Shown here: in pieces, positions 1 to 6,781 of the stretch
How the letters are laid out: every line of letters begins with the position of its first letter
How positions within the stretch are numbered: the stretch's first letter is position 1
Origin: Treponema sp. UBA4307
GTDB taxonomy: Bacteria; Spirochaetota; Spirochaetia; Treponematales; Treponemataceae
Reading direction: 5' to 3'
DNA length: 22,620 bases
Assembly (NCBI GenBank): GCA_002394685.1
Contig: DGUP01000021.1
Span: 1 to 22,620 of the forward strand
Translations under genes and position numbers: made by a program
Notes under the pieces: generated by a model
Databases searched by the model: none
Told to the model about the DNA's origin: nothing
Seen by the model: only the letters and a program-made list of their open reading frames with translations

Positions 1-15
1 CCAGTGGCCTGTCGC

Positions 16-78
16 CATAACAATGAGTTAAACCGCAACGCAGCTTGACTGCGTTGTCGGCTTTGAACTTTTGTTATG
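16..78 (-). repeat. attC: attC recombination site 1
   Basis: This 63-bp imperfect palindrome is bounded by CATAACAA (16-23) and TTGTTATG (71-78), which are perfect inverted R boxes of the GTTATG type. Inside are GTTAAACCG and CGGCTTTGAAC arms, which pair when one C and one G on the plus strand are left extrahelical. The centre is an 8-bp stem with apical loop CTTGA. Extrahelical bases on the strand opposite the cassette genes are a hallmark of attC. The site lies immediately after the stop of the YD-repeat cassette gene and belongs to that cassette. Confidence 0.88.
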
Positions 79-924
79 CTATTTTTTTATAAATTCTTCC
101 TGTCTACCCAAATTATATACTTTTTTGCTTTTAATTTGTCCATTTTTCCAATACTTGTATTTTACTATTTTCTTATACTTTGTTATTGACTCTCCATCAG
201 GTAATTCCCATCCTGTCTCGATATATTCATCATTTTTATCATATACCATCCAGTTTTTTGCATTTTCTCCAATATGAAAATATTTTTCTGATATTTCAGG
301 ATTATCATCAAAATATTGCCATGAATCTGTTGAGTTTCCGTTCCAGCTATCATTTATATATGTTCTTTTTATAATTCTTCCCTCGTCATCATACTCCATT
401 TTTCTTATACTTCCATCAGAAGATTCTTCACAGGTACAATTTCCATTTTCATCATAGGAATAATTTGTAATTACATTATTTGGATCAATTTTCTTTATTA
501 AATATGAGTTGTCATCATACTCGAATACGGTCGTGCCATTTAAGGAATCAATTTCTTTTGTTTTAACCCCTTTGTCATTGTATTCAAATAAAACAACACA
601 ATCCTTATCCGTAGGAGATTTATCACTTTTCGATATTCTTTTTACAAGTAAATCATTTTCATATTCATAATATATATAATCAACTCTTTCAAACGGTTTT
701 ATATCTACTACAGATTTATACTCTATTATTTGATTCTTTTCATTATATTTCCAATAATTTTTATTGGAACCTTTTCCACTATAAGAATAAATTTCATTTC
801 CATTTATGTCATATTTTGTAATTATTGCATCATCAAAAATTTCTTTAATTTCTTTTACTGCAACAAAAGATAGAAGGATTATTATACAAATTACTATTCC
901 TAAAACTATTTTTTTAATTTTCAT
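79..924 (-). CDS. Integron cassette gene: membrane-anchored YD-repeat-like protein
   Basis: This 281-aa protein starts with a lysine-rich segment and one hydrophobic helix (residues about 5-24), read as a signal anchor or an uncleaved signal peptide with the rest outside the membrane. The remainder is built of repeats of the YDxxG/EYDDxG type (for example YDINGNEI, EYNDKGVK, SYDENGNC, EYDDEGRI), as in RHS/YD-repeat surface proteins, although no toxin tip is visible. The start at 924 is preferred because GGAG lies 4 bases upstream. An in-frame ATG at 960 comes from the attC R box and would add 12 residues. The gene fills one cassette between two attC sites. No enzymatic function is recognised. 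Confidence 0.75.
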   Translation of the reverse strand: MKIKKIVLGIVICIIILLSFVAVKEIKEIFDDAIITKYDINGNEIYSYSGKGSNKNYWKYNEKNQIIEYKSVVDIKPFERVDYIYYEYENDLLVKRISKSDKSPTDKDCVVLFEYNDKGVKTKEIDSLNGTTVFEYDDNSYLIKKIDPNNVITNYSYDENGNCTCEESSDGSIRKMEYDDEGRIIKRTYINDSWNGNSTDSWQYFDDNPEISEKYFHIGENAKNWMVYDKNDEYIETGWELPDGESITKYKKIVKYKYWKNGQIKSKKVYNLGRQEEFIKK

Positions 925-937
925 TTTACTCCAAAAG

Positions 938-953
938 CACCCCAGTGCGGGTG
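938..953 (-). promoter_or_regulatory. Cassette leader hairpin (cassette 2)
   Basis: CACCC/GGGTG arms enclose a 6-base loop between the attC R box and the SD of the YD-repeat gene. The flanking leader resembles the leader of the first cassette (conserved GACA before the stem and TGCTTT after it), but the stem bases differ while pairing is kept. Its function is unknown; it may influence translation or transcript stability. Confidence 0.45.
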
Positions 954-957
954 TCAG

Positions 958-1020
958 CATAACAATTGCTTAAACCGCAAACCGGCTTGACCGGTTTGTC
1001 GGCTTTGAAGCTTTGTTATG
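958..1020 (-). repeat. attC: attC recombination site 2
   Basis: This 63-bp site has the same architecture as the one at 16-78. Perfect CATAACAA and TTGTTATG ends flank GCTTAAACCG and CGGCTTTGAAGC arms with the same extrahelical C and G. An 8-bp central stem (CAAACCGG/CCGGTTTG) carries the identical CTTGA loop. The central stem has changed relative to site 1 while pairing is kept, as expected for integron attC sites. It closes the flavin-reductase cassette. Confidence 0.9.
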
Positions 1021-1121
1021 GCAATTATATTTCTTTTACAGAATCAGATTTCTTAATTCCTTTTTTTATTTTAGAAGATTCTGTACAACCATTTGAAGCG
1101 TATGCTTCTATTATTATTTAT

Positions 1122-1218
1122 TTTCCAAGCGGCGTAAAGCCGCGTACTAACGCTACTTCGTCCAAGCCCTAAAGTTCAATTTCATTTCATAAAGCAAGCT
1201 TGACTTGCTTTATGAAAT
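1122..1218. repeat. attC-like remnants and long hairpin at the tail of cassette 1
   Basis: The roughly 205 bases between the flavin-reductase stop and the attC hold no credible gene. They contain GCGGC/GCCGC hairpin arms, then TAACGCTACTTCGTCCAAGC, which resembles the left half of classical attC sites. Next is a 15-bp perfect stem at 1184-1218 whose 5-base loop, CTTGA, is the same apical loop as in both attC sites of this window. It may be a decayed or fused attC, or a terminator for the cassette gene. No matching outer R boxes were found around it. Confidence 0.4.
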
Positions 1219-1226
1219 ATTCCTTT

Positions 1227-1766
1227 TTATATTTTCTTGCAGAATTCAATAATTTCGTTCTTTATGCCATTAACGGCTTCTTTAAATTCTATTGAACAGA
1301 AACCAATTCTATCAACGCTCGAAATTTCCATGTGACCATAAAAATGTTCGATTGTTGATATCAATCTTTCGCACTCTTTCATGTTTGGACCTGTTCGCAA
1401 AACTATGGAATAACCTTTTTTCCCTTTTGAAAGACTTGCATGCGGTTCATGAGTATTGCACCACGGAGTGCACCTGTCGATGAAGGCCTTAAACTGTCCA
1501 GGAACATCTGCCCAATATGATGGTGATACACATATTACTATATCTGCTTTTTCAAATTCATTTATTAAAGAATCAAAATCATCGTGTTGAATACATTTTG
1601 CTGTTGAATGGCAGGTTCTGCAGCCTTTACAAAAATTAAATTTATAATCATCAATACAGACTGTAGTTGTATCGTATTTTTGTTTAATACAATCATTTGC
1701 GATTTTTACAATTTCAGCAGTTGCACCATTTTTTACAGGACTACAATTAATTATTAATGCATTCAT
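1227..1766 (-). CDS. Integron cassette gene: flavodoxin-fold NAD(P)H-dependent oxidoreductase
   Basis: This 179-aa protein belongs to the NADPH-dependent FMN reductase / iron-sulfur-flavoprotein-like family. Residues 5-17 (IINCSPVKNGATA) form the FMN phosphate-binding loop. Residues 80-87 (VSPSYWAD) match the usual SPxYW loop near the flavin ring. A cysteine cluster C46-x2-C49-x2-C52-x5-C58 resembles the cluster region of related proteins, though metal binding is not shown. The start at 1766 is chosen for AGGAAG about 7 bases upstream. An in-frame ATG at 1808 within the recombination-site R box would add 14 residues. It is the first cassette behind the integrase and so the best placed for Pc-driven expression. 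The physiological substrate cannot be inferred. Confidence 0.85.
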   Translation of the reverse strand: MNALIINCSPVKNGATAEIVKIANDCIKQKYDTTTVCIDDYKFNFCKGCRTCHSTAKCIQHDDFDSLINEFEKADIVICVSPSYWADVPGQFKAFIDRCTPWCNTHEPHASLSKGKKGYSIVLRTGPNMKECERLISTIEHFYGHMEISSVDRIGFCSIEFKEAVNGIKNEIIEFCKKI

Positions 1767-1786
1767 TTTTTTTCTTCCTAACAAAG

Positions 1787-1801
1787 CAGGCCAGTGGCCT
1801 G
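1787..1801 (-). promoter_or_regulatory. Cassette leader hairpin (cassette 1)
   Basis: CAGGCC/GGCCTG arms close a 3-base loop directly after the recombination-site R box and before the SD. Bases 1-24 of the window repeat 1791-1814 exactly, so the next cassette to the left starts with the same leader. Confidence 0.5.
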
Positions 1802-1805
1802 TCGC

Positions 1806-1870
1806 CATAACAATATTTCTCCGTATCCACAGTAGGAGAGTTTGACTGTTAAAGATGTCAGTGTAAGACC
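1806..1870 (-). other. attI: Putative attI site of the integron
   Basis: Read on the minus strand, the first cassette begins at an ATTGTTATGG core (1806-1815), the same crossover box as in the attC sites. No partner R box pairs with it within the next 130 bases toward intI, so it is not an attC. A single non-palindromic core between the integrase gene and the first cassette is what attI looks like. The outer limit given is arbitrary. Confidence 0.65.
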
Positions 1871-1882
1871 TGCTGTAAATGC

Positions 1883-1912
1883 ATTATAGCCTTAATTCTA
1901 ACATAATGTTCA
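1883..1912 (-). promoter_or_regulatory. Putative cassette promoter (Pc)
   Basis: The minus strand has TGAACA (1907-1912), an 18-base spacer and a perfect TATAAT (1883-1888), pointing at the cassettes from between intI and attI. No gene other than the cassettes lies downstream. Confidence 0.5.
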
Positions 1913-1933
1913 TATTTTTTCTATATAATATTA

Positions 1934-1970
1934 GTATCCGTGTAATCCCAAAAAATCCGTATCCGTGTAA
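1934..1970. repeat. Direct repeat pair between intI and attI
   Basis: The 12-mer GTATCCGTGTAA occurs at 1934-1945 and 1959-1970, 25 bases apart. A shorter relative (CGTATCCAC) lies at 1822-1830 inside the putative attI. Direct repeats in attI regions can be accessory integrase-binding sites; that role here is inference. Confidence 0.45.
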
Positions 1971-2071
1971 AATGGCCGGATAAAAAAAGTCAAAGTATAA
2001 ATCAAAGACTTTAAAATTAAGAAAGAAAATGATTTTTCCAAAGTACAAACTTTAATTAAAAAATATGTAAA

Positions 2072-3289
2072 TCACATTTTATCCAGGGGACTGATGACAC
2101 CGCAGGGGCCTTTATTAAGAACATGTGTGTAAATCATTGTGGTACTAACATCACTGTGTCCCAAAAGTTCCTGGATTGTACGTATGTCGTAACCATTTTC
2201 CAAAAGGTGTGTCGCGAAAGTATGTCGAAATGAATGACAGCTGGCATTTTTATTTATACCGGCTGCAAGAATTGCCTGTTTTACAGCTCTCTGCATAAGA
2301 GATTCATCCAGGTGCCATCGTCCCTCTTGTTTTGTGTTTTTATTAATCCATCTGTTCTTTTGAGGAAAAAGCCATTGCCACTTAAATTCTTTGCAACCAT
2401 CTGTATGTTTTTCAGCAAGGGCATTAGGAAGCTCAACTGCTCCAAATCCATCCAGAAGATCCTGCTCATGAATTTGTTTTACATTTTGAATGTGTGCTTT
2501 TAATTCTGGAATAATAATCTGTGGAAGCATAACATGACGATCTTTGTCACCTTTGCCATGACGTATAATTATTTCATTCTGGTCAAAATCCACATCCAGA
2601 ATTCTCAAGGACAAAGCTTCATTCAAACGCATCCCGGTTCCATAAAGAAGTTTTGCAATTAATTTTTTCTGTCCGCTTAAATTATTTATGACTTTAATCA
2701 CTTCCTGATGACTGAAAACTACTGGTAATCTTGCTTTCTTTTTTGCATGAATAACAGAATTCAATTCACTGACAGGAGTATTTCTTATAAATCGAAAATA
2801 AAAGAGAAGGGCAGCGAGAGCTTGATTTTGAGTTGATGCACTTACATTTTTTATTACTGCAAGTTTTTTTAAATAAGCGTTTATTGTATTTTCATTTAAT
2901 GTTTTAAAATTATTTATATTTTCCTTAAGAAAATCTTCAACCCATTTATCATAACGCTTAATAGTGCATTCTGAATAGTGGCGGACAATTAAGGCCTCGT
3001 GAAGTTTCTTCAATTCCATATTGATTGTTTCCTCAGCAAACTTTCCATTTGTTTTAGGGAGGAATTCTGGATATTCGTTTTCTTCAATATTAAAAAGGTT
3101 AGTTTGATAAAGATTATCAAGAAGAATATCTATGGACTTTTGATTATTTGGAATAAGCCAGATTTTTTCTTCCTGAATCCATCTTCTGCCTGGAACATTT
3201 TTTACAGCGTTAAGGACAGAAGTGTTAAATCCGGAAGAAAACTTTATTGCAAACTGGGTGTCCTGATAATTATTGATAGTTAATGTCAT
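2072..3289 (-). CDS. intI: Integron integrase (IntI-type tyrosine recombinase) with N-terminal extension
   Basis: This 405-aa site-specific recombinase would excise and insert cassettes at attI and attC. The catalytic set is complete: R221 (TGMRLNEALSL), K246 (GKGDK), H352 and R355 (HSFRH), H378 (LLGH) and the nucleophile Y387 (MIYTHV). Residues about 285-310 (VELPNALAEKH then WQWLFPQ) are the extra helix region found in IntI and absent from XerC/D, which binds extrahelical attC bases. The SAM-like core-binding domain covers about 88-175. The first 80 residues are an extension missing from the 337-aa IntI1; FNTSVLNAVKNVPGRRW recalls the HARP-like motif of SMARCAL1-type proteins. SD GGAG lies 8 bases before the ATG. 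The gene is transcribed toward the cassettes, opposite to class 1 integrons. It starts 38 bases after the preceding gene's stop and may be co-transcribed with it. Confidence 0.95.
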   Translation of the reverse strand: MTLTINNYQDTQFAIKFSSGFNTSVLNAVKNVPGRRWIQEEKIWLIPNNQKSIDILLDNLYQTNLFNIEENEYPEFLPKTNGKFAEETINMELKKLHEALIVRHYSECTIKRYDKWVEDFLKENINNFKTLNENTINAYLKKLAVIKNVSASTQNQALAALLFYFRFIRNTPVSELNSVIHAKKKARLPVVFSHQEVIKVINNLSGQKKLIAKLLYGTGMRLNEALSLRILDVDFDQNEIIIRHGKGDKDRHVMLPQIIIPELKAHIQNVKQIHEQDLLDGFGAVELPNALAEKHTDGCKEFKWQWLFPQKNRWINKNTKQEGRWHLDESLMQRAVKQAILAAGINKNASCHSFRHTFATHLLENGYDIRTIQELLGHSDVSTTMIYTHVLNKGPCGVISPLDKM

Positions 3290-3327
3290 TTGCTAAACTC
3301 CTGATGTAAAAATTAACTAAGAAACAA

Positions 3328-4005
3328 TTATTTAATCTCTACAGTAAATGCTCCGTAAACATAGGCTGCAACATCGTAAGGTGAGAAGTGTACAAAGATT
3401 TTATCTTTATCGCAGGAAAACTTCATTGATGAAACAGCATCTACACCAGCTCCTTCTTCAATCCAGCCACCGTCTGGAATAAGTTCCTTTAATTCTTCAA
3501 TACATTTTCTGGAAATTTCTTCGGTGGTTAAGCCGGAAGCTTCTTCAATAGACAACTGCCTGTTCTTTTTTACATCCCATGTTATGGAATCAATATAGTG
3601 AAGGCCGTGAGCTCCTCCGCTGTAACTTTCGTAATAGAAGATAACTGAAATCATGCTGCCGGAACTTGTAACTTCACTTTTAACATCATAGTAATAGGGG
3701 AGAATTAATTCTTCATCTAATTCTTCCTCTGAATTTTCGTAAATGCTATGCATTTCATCCCAGAAATCTGAATATTCATCAATAATGTTGTAGTAAACTG
3801 TTTCCTGCTGTGCCAGAACTTTGTTAAACTCAGAAAGTTTTCCTGATGTAAATTGAGGATAGTCCAGTGTTGCTTCACATTTCTGTGTTTTGGATTCCAG
3901 ATGAACTGTATTATAGTCAGTGACTCTGGAACATGAAGCAGAAAATAAAATCAGAAGTCCAATTGAAAAGAAAACTGGTAAAAATTTAAAAACACTTTTT
4001 TTCAT
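3328..4005 (-). CDS. RsiV/DUF3298-like lipoprotein
   Basis: This protein of about 225 aa has a lipoprotein signal peptide (MKKSVFKF, a hydrophobic stretch, then FSASC, with Cys about 25). The conserved stretches YYESYSGGAHG and FSPYDVAAYVYGAFTVEI are typical of the DUF4163/DUF3298 fold found in RsiV-like periplasmic or extracytoplasmic proteins. In Bacillus, RsiV senses lysozyme, but no sigma-binding segment is present here, so the role is unknown. The start is uncertain: AAGGAG abuts a TTG at 4017, an ATG lies 3 bases further (4014), and the ATG used here at 4005 lies 12 bases from the SD. It sits between two minus-strand genes with short gaps (about 25-38 bases), consistent with an operon. 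Confidence 0.8.
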   Translation of the reverse strand: MKKSVFKFLPVFFSIGLLILFSASCSRVTDYNTVHLESKTQKCEATLDYPQFTSGKLSEFNKVLAQQETVYYNIIDEYSDFWDEMHSIYENSEEELDEELILPYYYDVKSEVTSSGSMISVIFYYESYSGGAHGLHYIDSITWDVKKNRQLSIEEASGLTTEEISRKCIEELKELIPDGGWIEEGAGVDAVSSMKFSCDKDKIFVHFSPYDVAAYVYGAFTVEIK

Positions 4006-4042
4006 AGATATCATCAACTCCTTTTTATACTATTTAAATGTT

Positions 4043-4603
4043 TTAATCCTTAAGGGATCCATTTGAAATCATTATGTAATACTTTATTGTATTAATTAAA
4101 AGATCAACATTATTAATTTTTACCTTATCAGTATTTATATGTTTACCTTCGCAGCGAACTTTAATTCTTCCCTCAAGAAGAAGATAATATAAATCTGAAG
4201 CCTGTGTATCTGAAAGGGAAACTGTATAAACTTCTTTTACGCTTCCATCCTTGTTTGTTGTTATATTACATTTTCCCAGTCCGAATGCCTGATTTTTTTT
4301 CTTTGAATAAAAGCGAACCTTATTTGTATAAACCCACACATCTCCATCATATGTAACTTCAAGATTTAATTTATATGGATTGATAAGGCCTTTTGTTATA
4401 TATAAACGAACAGGATAACAGGAAGTCATTTCTGGTATGATGATTTCATTTTGACCAGTTGCCTCATTTTTTTGTTCAACAAAAAGAGTACTTATATCTT
4501 CGACTTTTGAAGTTGCTTTTGGCTGAAAGACCGCTAGAGTCTGGCAGGAGGTAAAAGTGAATGTAATTGAAAGTAATAATATAGAAAGAAAAATCTTTTT
4601 CAT
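4043..4603 (-). CDS. Hypothetical lipoprotein
   Basis: This 186-aa protein starts with a clear lipoprotein signal (MKKIFLSILLLSITFTFTSC, Cys20). The mature part has alternating hydrophobic/polar strands (for example LNLEVTYDGDVWVYTNKVRFYSKKKN) suggesting a beta-rich fold. I recognise no family. SD AGGAG lies 6 bases upstream of the ATG. It stands 68 bases downstream of the EAL gene and about 25 bases upstream of the RsiV-like lipoprotein gene, so the three are likely co-transcribed. Confidence 0.8.
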   Translation of the reverse strand: MKKIFLSILLLSITFTFTSCQTLAVFQPKATSKVEDISTLFVEQKNEATGQNEIIIPEMTSCYPVRLYITKGLINPYKLNLEVTYDGDVWVYTNKVRFYSKKKNQAFGLGKCNITTNKDGSVKEVYTVSLSDTQASDLYYLLLEGRIKVRCEGKHINTDKVKINNVDLLINTIKYYIMISNGSLKD

Positions 4604-4671
4604 AGAAAACTCCTATCAAATTTTAGACCCGATGAATATATAATATGATAACAAATAATTGATGAAAAAGG

Positions 4672-6624
4672 CTACATTTCTTTTTTCAGAAATTCAGTAA
4701 ACTCTGATGCTGGCATTGGCTTTGCAAAATAGTAACCCTGTATCATTTCAGCACCGAATTTTTCAACTAAATCAGAACTTTCCTGGGATTCAACTCCTTC
4801 CACAAGAACAGATTTCCCCATTTCGTTTACCATGTTGATGAGATGTTTAAGTGGAATAAGATTTTTTTCATCTTTAAGGGCTGCATCAAGGAGACTTTTG
4901 TCGAATTTAACTTCACTGAAAGGAAATTTCAACAGGCGTGAAGTGTTTGCATATCCAGTACCAAAATCATCCAGTGCAAATTCAATGCCTTCCCTGATCA
5001 GACGGTTCATTACTTTTTCAAGTTGCCCCTCACTGTTTTCAAGAAGGCTTTCTGTAATTTCAAGGCGGATCATATTTCTTTCAATCTGCCAGCGGTCAAG
5101 AATATTCAGTATATTTTCTACAGCATCTTCCTGCATGCACTGCTGAATTGAAAGATTTATATTAACCTTTTTTATTCCAAGTGCCCTGCAGTTTGTCTTG
5201 TGAATGTACTCGCAGGTCTTTTCAAGGGCAATGTCCCCGATAATTAAAATCAGCTCATTTTTTTCAGCTTCAGGAATGTATAGGGATGGTGCAATGTAAT
5301 TTCCTTCAATATCTTTCAGACGTATAAGGGCTTCCGCACTGTTAAAGCATTTGCTCTTCAAATCATAAATAGGCTGAAGAAATACTTCAAAAGATTTATT
5401 CTGAACGGATTTCATTACACTGCTTTGAATAAAGAGTTTGTGATTTAAAGAATAAATGTCATTTGGTTCAATGTAATTTATTTTGTGGGCTGATGAATCA
5501 GAACTCTGCTGAACATATCGGAGAAGTGAAATCAGTTTGGAATATGTCTGATTGTCAGCGTTGTTGTCGATTTTTTCAAGAATGGAAATATCATCCAGGA
5601 GAAAAGTTTTATAGAGAAGTGGAAAATGAATGTGGTTCACGGCACCCTTATAAGGTCTTACATTCATCAACGGATCTGCCATAAGTTGTCCAAGTTTTTT
5701 TTCAGCATCGTTCTTGTTTTTAAAATAGATTGCAAGGGTATTGTGAAAAAGATAGAAGAAATAGTTCCGGCCAGTATACTGCTTTGCATGTGTAATGAAC
5801 TGTTTAAGCATATAGTGGGAATTTTCTCCTCCATAAACATTTTTCATTACATCTATGTTTGTAAAGTAAAAAACTGCCAGGGCTTTCCGCTGTTTATTCT
5901 CATGACGGGCATAAAAGTATTCCTTAAAGGCAACTCTGTTAAAGGCTCCCATATCCCTTACCGTAAAATCTTCCGGATTTGTAAGCGTAAAATATGAAAT
6001 TGCTTCAGAGATTGCTGTAGCCAGACCGATTACCAGCATATTTGGATGATAATATTGAATCAGCATAGCAATTGATACAGCAATGGAATATGAAAATACG
6101 AGAGAAATCTTTTTATTATTCACTTTGTTTTTATGAATAAAAAACTGGGAAATAACAAAGATAATAATGAGCAGGTCAAAAATGTAGAGACAGGTCATTC
6201 CCCATGAGTGAAGGTATGTTCCCTGGATATCAAAATAAAATACTGTATGAAGCCATGGTGTCAGCGAAATAAAAATAATTTCAGAAACAATCATAACCCT
6301 CATAAAAATTTTAAGGGAAAGGGGAACCGGGCTGTGCTGGTATATAATTGTAAGTACAAAAAAAATGTAAAAAAATGGAACCAGATTAACCAGAATTATG
6401 TGGATTACGTTTATAAGATAATTTAAATTTATCAGACGAAGGGGCATGTAGGAAATGGCAAAGGCACTTCCTATATTTGACGCGAGAGCAGATATTGTTG
6501 TTAATATAAAGATCATGTAAGCCTTGTTTTCTCTTGTGGGAAAGCATTCAAAAAGTCTGGCTAGTGCAAAGAGAATTACTAAAATTATCAGGGCTACTAC
6601 ATCGTACTTTATTTCATATAACAT
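4672..6624 (-). CDS. Membrane cyclic-di-GMP phosphodiesterase (degenerate GGDEF plus EAL)
   Basis: This 650-aa protein has an N-terminal block of about six or seven transmembrane helices (residues about 10-215), a degenerate GGDEF-like domain (about 228-320) with no GGDEF motif, and a C-terminal EAL domain (about 405-650). The EAL domain keeps the catalytic set: E431 of AEALIR, N490 of NLS, E522 of LEITES, D552-D553 of LDDFG, K573 of VKFDK, E609 and E612 of VEGVES, and Q629 of QGYYF. It is therefore expected to hydrolyse c-di-GMP to pGpG at the cytoplasmic face, gated by the membrane sensor. The start at 6624 is favoured by AGGA 6 bases upstream; an ATG at 6645 would add 7 residues. It leads the minus-strand run toward intI. 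Confidence 0.9.
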   Translation of the reverse strand: MLYEIKYDVVALIILVILFALARLFECFPTRENKAYMIFILTTISALASNIGSAFAISYMPLRLINLNYLINVIHIILVNLVPFFYIFFVLTIIYQHSPVPLSLKIFMRVMIVSEIIFISLTPWLHTVFYFDIQGTYLHSWGMTCLYIFDLLIIIFVISQFFIHKNKVNNKKISLVFSYSIAVSIAMLIQYYHPNMLVIGLATAISEAISYFTLTNPEDFTVRDMGAFNRVAFKEYFYARHENKQRKALAVFYFTNIDVMKNVYGGENSHYMLKQFITHAKQYTGRNYFFYLFHNTLAIYFKNKNDAEKKLGQLMADPLMNVRPYKGAVNHIHFPLLYKTFLLDDISILEKIDNNADNQTYSKLISLLRYVQQSSDSSAHKINYIEPNDIYSLNHKLFIQSSVMKSVQNKSFEVFLQPIYDLKSKCFNSAEALIRLKDIEGNYIAPSLYIPEAEKNELILIIGDIALEKTCEYIHKTNCRALGIKKVNINLSIQQCMQEDAVENILNILDRWQIERNMIRLEITESLLENSEGQLEKVMNRLIREGIEFALDDFGTGYANTSRLLKFPFSEVKFDKSLLDAALKDEKNLIPLKHLINMVNEMGKSVLVEGVESQESSDLVEKFGAEMIQGYYFAKPMPASEFTEFLKKEM

Positions 6625-6709
6625 CTGAATTCCTGAAACTAACATTAAAACTTTCAGACCTGTAAATATAAAAACTCCTTTAATATCAGCCTGATAGTTA
6701 TTTCTTAAT

Positions 6710-6715
6710 ATTATA
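6710..6715 (-). promoter_or_regulatory. Putative -10 box for the EAL gene
   Basis: A TATAAT hexamer on the minus strand lies about 86 bases upstream of the EAL start. No convincing -35 accompanies it (TACCCA at 17-base spacing). The 136-base divergent intergenic region must hold promoters for both directions. Confidence 0.35.
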
Positions 6716-6743
6716 TAGAAAAAAAGCCCCCTTGGGTAGAGAG

Positions 6744-6771
6744 TTGTAGTAAATTTAAAAAACTGTATAAT
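6744..6771 (+). promoter_or_regulatory. Promoter giving a near-leaderless transcript
   Basis: TTGTAG (6744-6749), a 16-base spacer and TATAAT (6766-6771) precede the ATG at 6782 by only 10 bases. No Shine-Dalgarno is visible in AGAAACAATT. The mRNA should begin within a few bases of the start codon. Confidence 0.5.
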
Positions 6772-6781
6772 AGAAACAATT

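Noticed and set aside
966..1172. 68-codon plus-strand ORF after the attC
   Set aside because: It runs through the attC palindrome and the hairpin-rich cassette tail and has no SD.
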